A stretch of 64,000 nt of DNA. Origin: BOKV01 sp041739465. GTDB lineage: Bacteria; Pseudomonadota; Alphaproteobacteria; Rhizobiales; Rhizobiaceae. Positions within the stretch are counted from its first letter, which is position 1, and the number at the start of each line of letters is the position of its first letter. The position numbers and the translations under genes are program-made. The stretch spans positions 76,883 to 140,882 of the forward strand of contig JBGSNX010000073.1 in assembly GCA_041739465.1 (NCBI GenBank), written 5' to 3'. The notes below the pieces were generated by a model. That model was given only the letters and a program-made list of their open reading frames with translations, was not told the DNA's origin and did not search any database. Shown one piece after another: positions 63,572 through 64,000 of this stretch.

Positions 63572-64000
63572 GCAAAAAACCCGTGCACGAACCAGCGCGG
63601 GGCTGGCGACTCACCGAAAAGGCCAAGGCGGAACAGCCAGAAGCGCCGACCGGCAGCATCCTCAATCCGGTAATAGTCCCGGGTTGGCGCAAGGCCTTGC
63701 CACCATTGCCCGCCGATGCGCTCGGGCCCTTCCGCGCGCACCACCTGATGCAACATGCGCCGCCAACGAAACCGCAGCGGCGGCCCGTCGGGTACTTCTG
63801 CCAGCGCTTCCACCGGTTCTGGATGTTCAAGCAGGCGAAGCGGCCTCTCGATGTGTTCCAGGTCTTGTTGCGGGTCCGGAACATTCATGGATGGTTCTCC
63901 AAGCGATGCAGGACGCAATATCTGTGCAGCTTCAGGCAGGTGCGTGTCACCGGGCACGGCCCGCAGCACCGCACCTTGCCCCAGCCGCGCCGCCAGCAGC
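63568..64000 (-). CDS. imuB: ImuB, inactive Y-family polymerase-like protein (partial, cut by window end)
   Basis: The C-terminal part of ImuB, the adaptor that links ImuA, DnaE2 and the beta clamp. About 143 residues are present, including LGQGAVLRAVPGDTHLPEAA near the window end and DYYRIEDAAGRRFWLFR, both typical of ImuB. The N-terminal polymerase-like part is outside the window. It overlaps dnaE2 by 4 bp. Confidence 0.92.
   Translation of the reverse strand, partial: LLAARLGQGAVLRAVPGDTHLPEAAQILRPASLGEPSMNVPDPQQDLEHIERPLRLLEHPEPVEALAEVPDGPPLRFRWRRMLHQVVRAEGPERIGGQWWQGLAPTRDYYRIEDAAGRRFWLFRLGLFGESPAPRWFVHGFFA

Overview
The window is chromosomal DNA of an alphaproteobacterium, most likely of the order Hyphomicrobiales (Rhizobiales). 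The evidence is gene order and family content. There is a his block containing a DUF2628 gene and ending in coaA, placed divergently from hslV-GNAT-hslU-DUF1402. There is a dnaQ-coaE-aroE-maf-PPSR / hemE-hemJ-rho-mnmE-mnmG-rsmG-parA-parB stretch of the kind that surrounds alphaproteobacterial replication origins. HemJ, FxsA, a TimA/Tim44-like protein, DUF2852 and an imuB-dnaE2 mutagenesis pair are also present. I cannot name a genus. Every gene looks intact except the two cut by the window ends (trpA at the left, imuB at the right). No insertion sequence, prophage, CRISPR array or obviously foreign island is visible.

Layout. 1-4.2 kb: trpF-trpB-trpA with a ZntB-type transporter and a YgjP-like metallopeptidase upstream on the same strand. 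4.3-6.4 kb: DUF2852 protein and intracellular PHB depolymerase. 6.4-11 kb: dnaK-dnaJ-FMN reductase-pyrF behind a convincing heat-shock promoter. 11-13 kb: a GT87 membrane glycosyltransferase divergent from alkB. 13.1-17.8 kb: hisB-DUF2628-hisH-hisA-hisF-hisE-coaA, tightly overlapped. 17.9-21.4 kb: hslV-GNAT-hslU-DUF1402. 21.4-26.3 kb: XRE/Smr/MltA/TimA on the minus strand, fxsA and secB on the plus strand, then dnaQ. 26.3-29.3 kb: coaE-aroE-maf-PPSR, all minus. 29.27-29.66 kb: the only long gene-free stretch, with several DnaA boxes, the likely oriC. 29.7-40.5 kb: mostly plus-strand hemE, hemJ, rho, mnmE, mnmG, rsmG, parA and parB, with two perfect parS sites. 40.5-45.6 kb: leuS-lptE-holA, and a PLP-binding protein. 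45.6-48.4 kb: L,D-transpeptidase, a CenR-like regulator, a cyclic-nucleotide-binding protein and xthA. 48.4-52 kb: lolA-like gene and ftsK, the latter behind a perfect CtrA-type box. 52-54 kb: glnK-amtB. 54-58.8 kb: tesB, a Ubi hydroxylase, the cnoX-LON-Trm112 group and a ProX-type editing protein. 59 kb: tRNA-Gly(GCC). 59.2-64 kb: pirin and imuB-dnaE2.

Themes. Much of the window concerns chromosome replication and segregation (oriC, parABS, ftsK, holA, dnaQ), protein quality control (DnaKJ, HslUV, SecB, CnoX, LON domain) and core biosynthesis (Trp, His, pyrimidine, CoA, haem, shikimate). To the left of the DnaA-box region the nearest genes run leftward and to the right they run rightward, as expected at a bidirectional origin. 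I did not find a clearly new defence or mobile system. The most interesting leads are regulatory and contextual: parS embedded in rsmG, the CtrA-type box before ftsK, tandem 16-bp repeats before hslV, the acetyltransferase inserted between hslV and hslU, and DUF genes locked into core operons.
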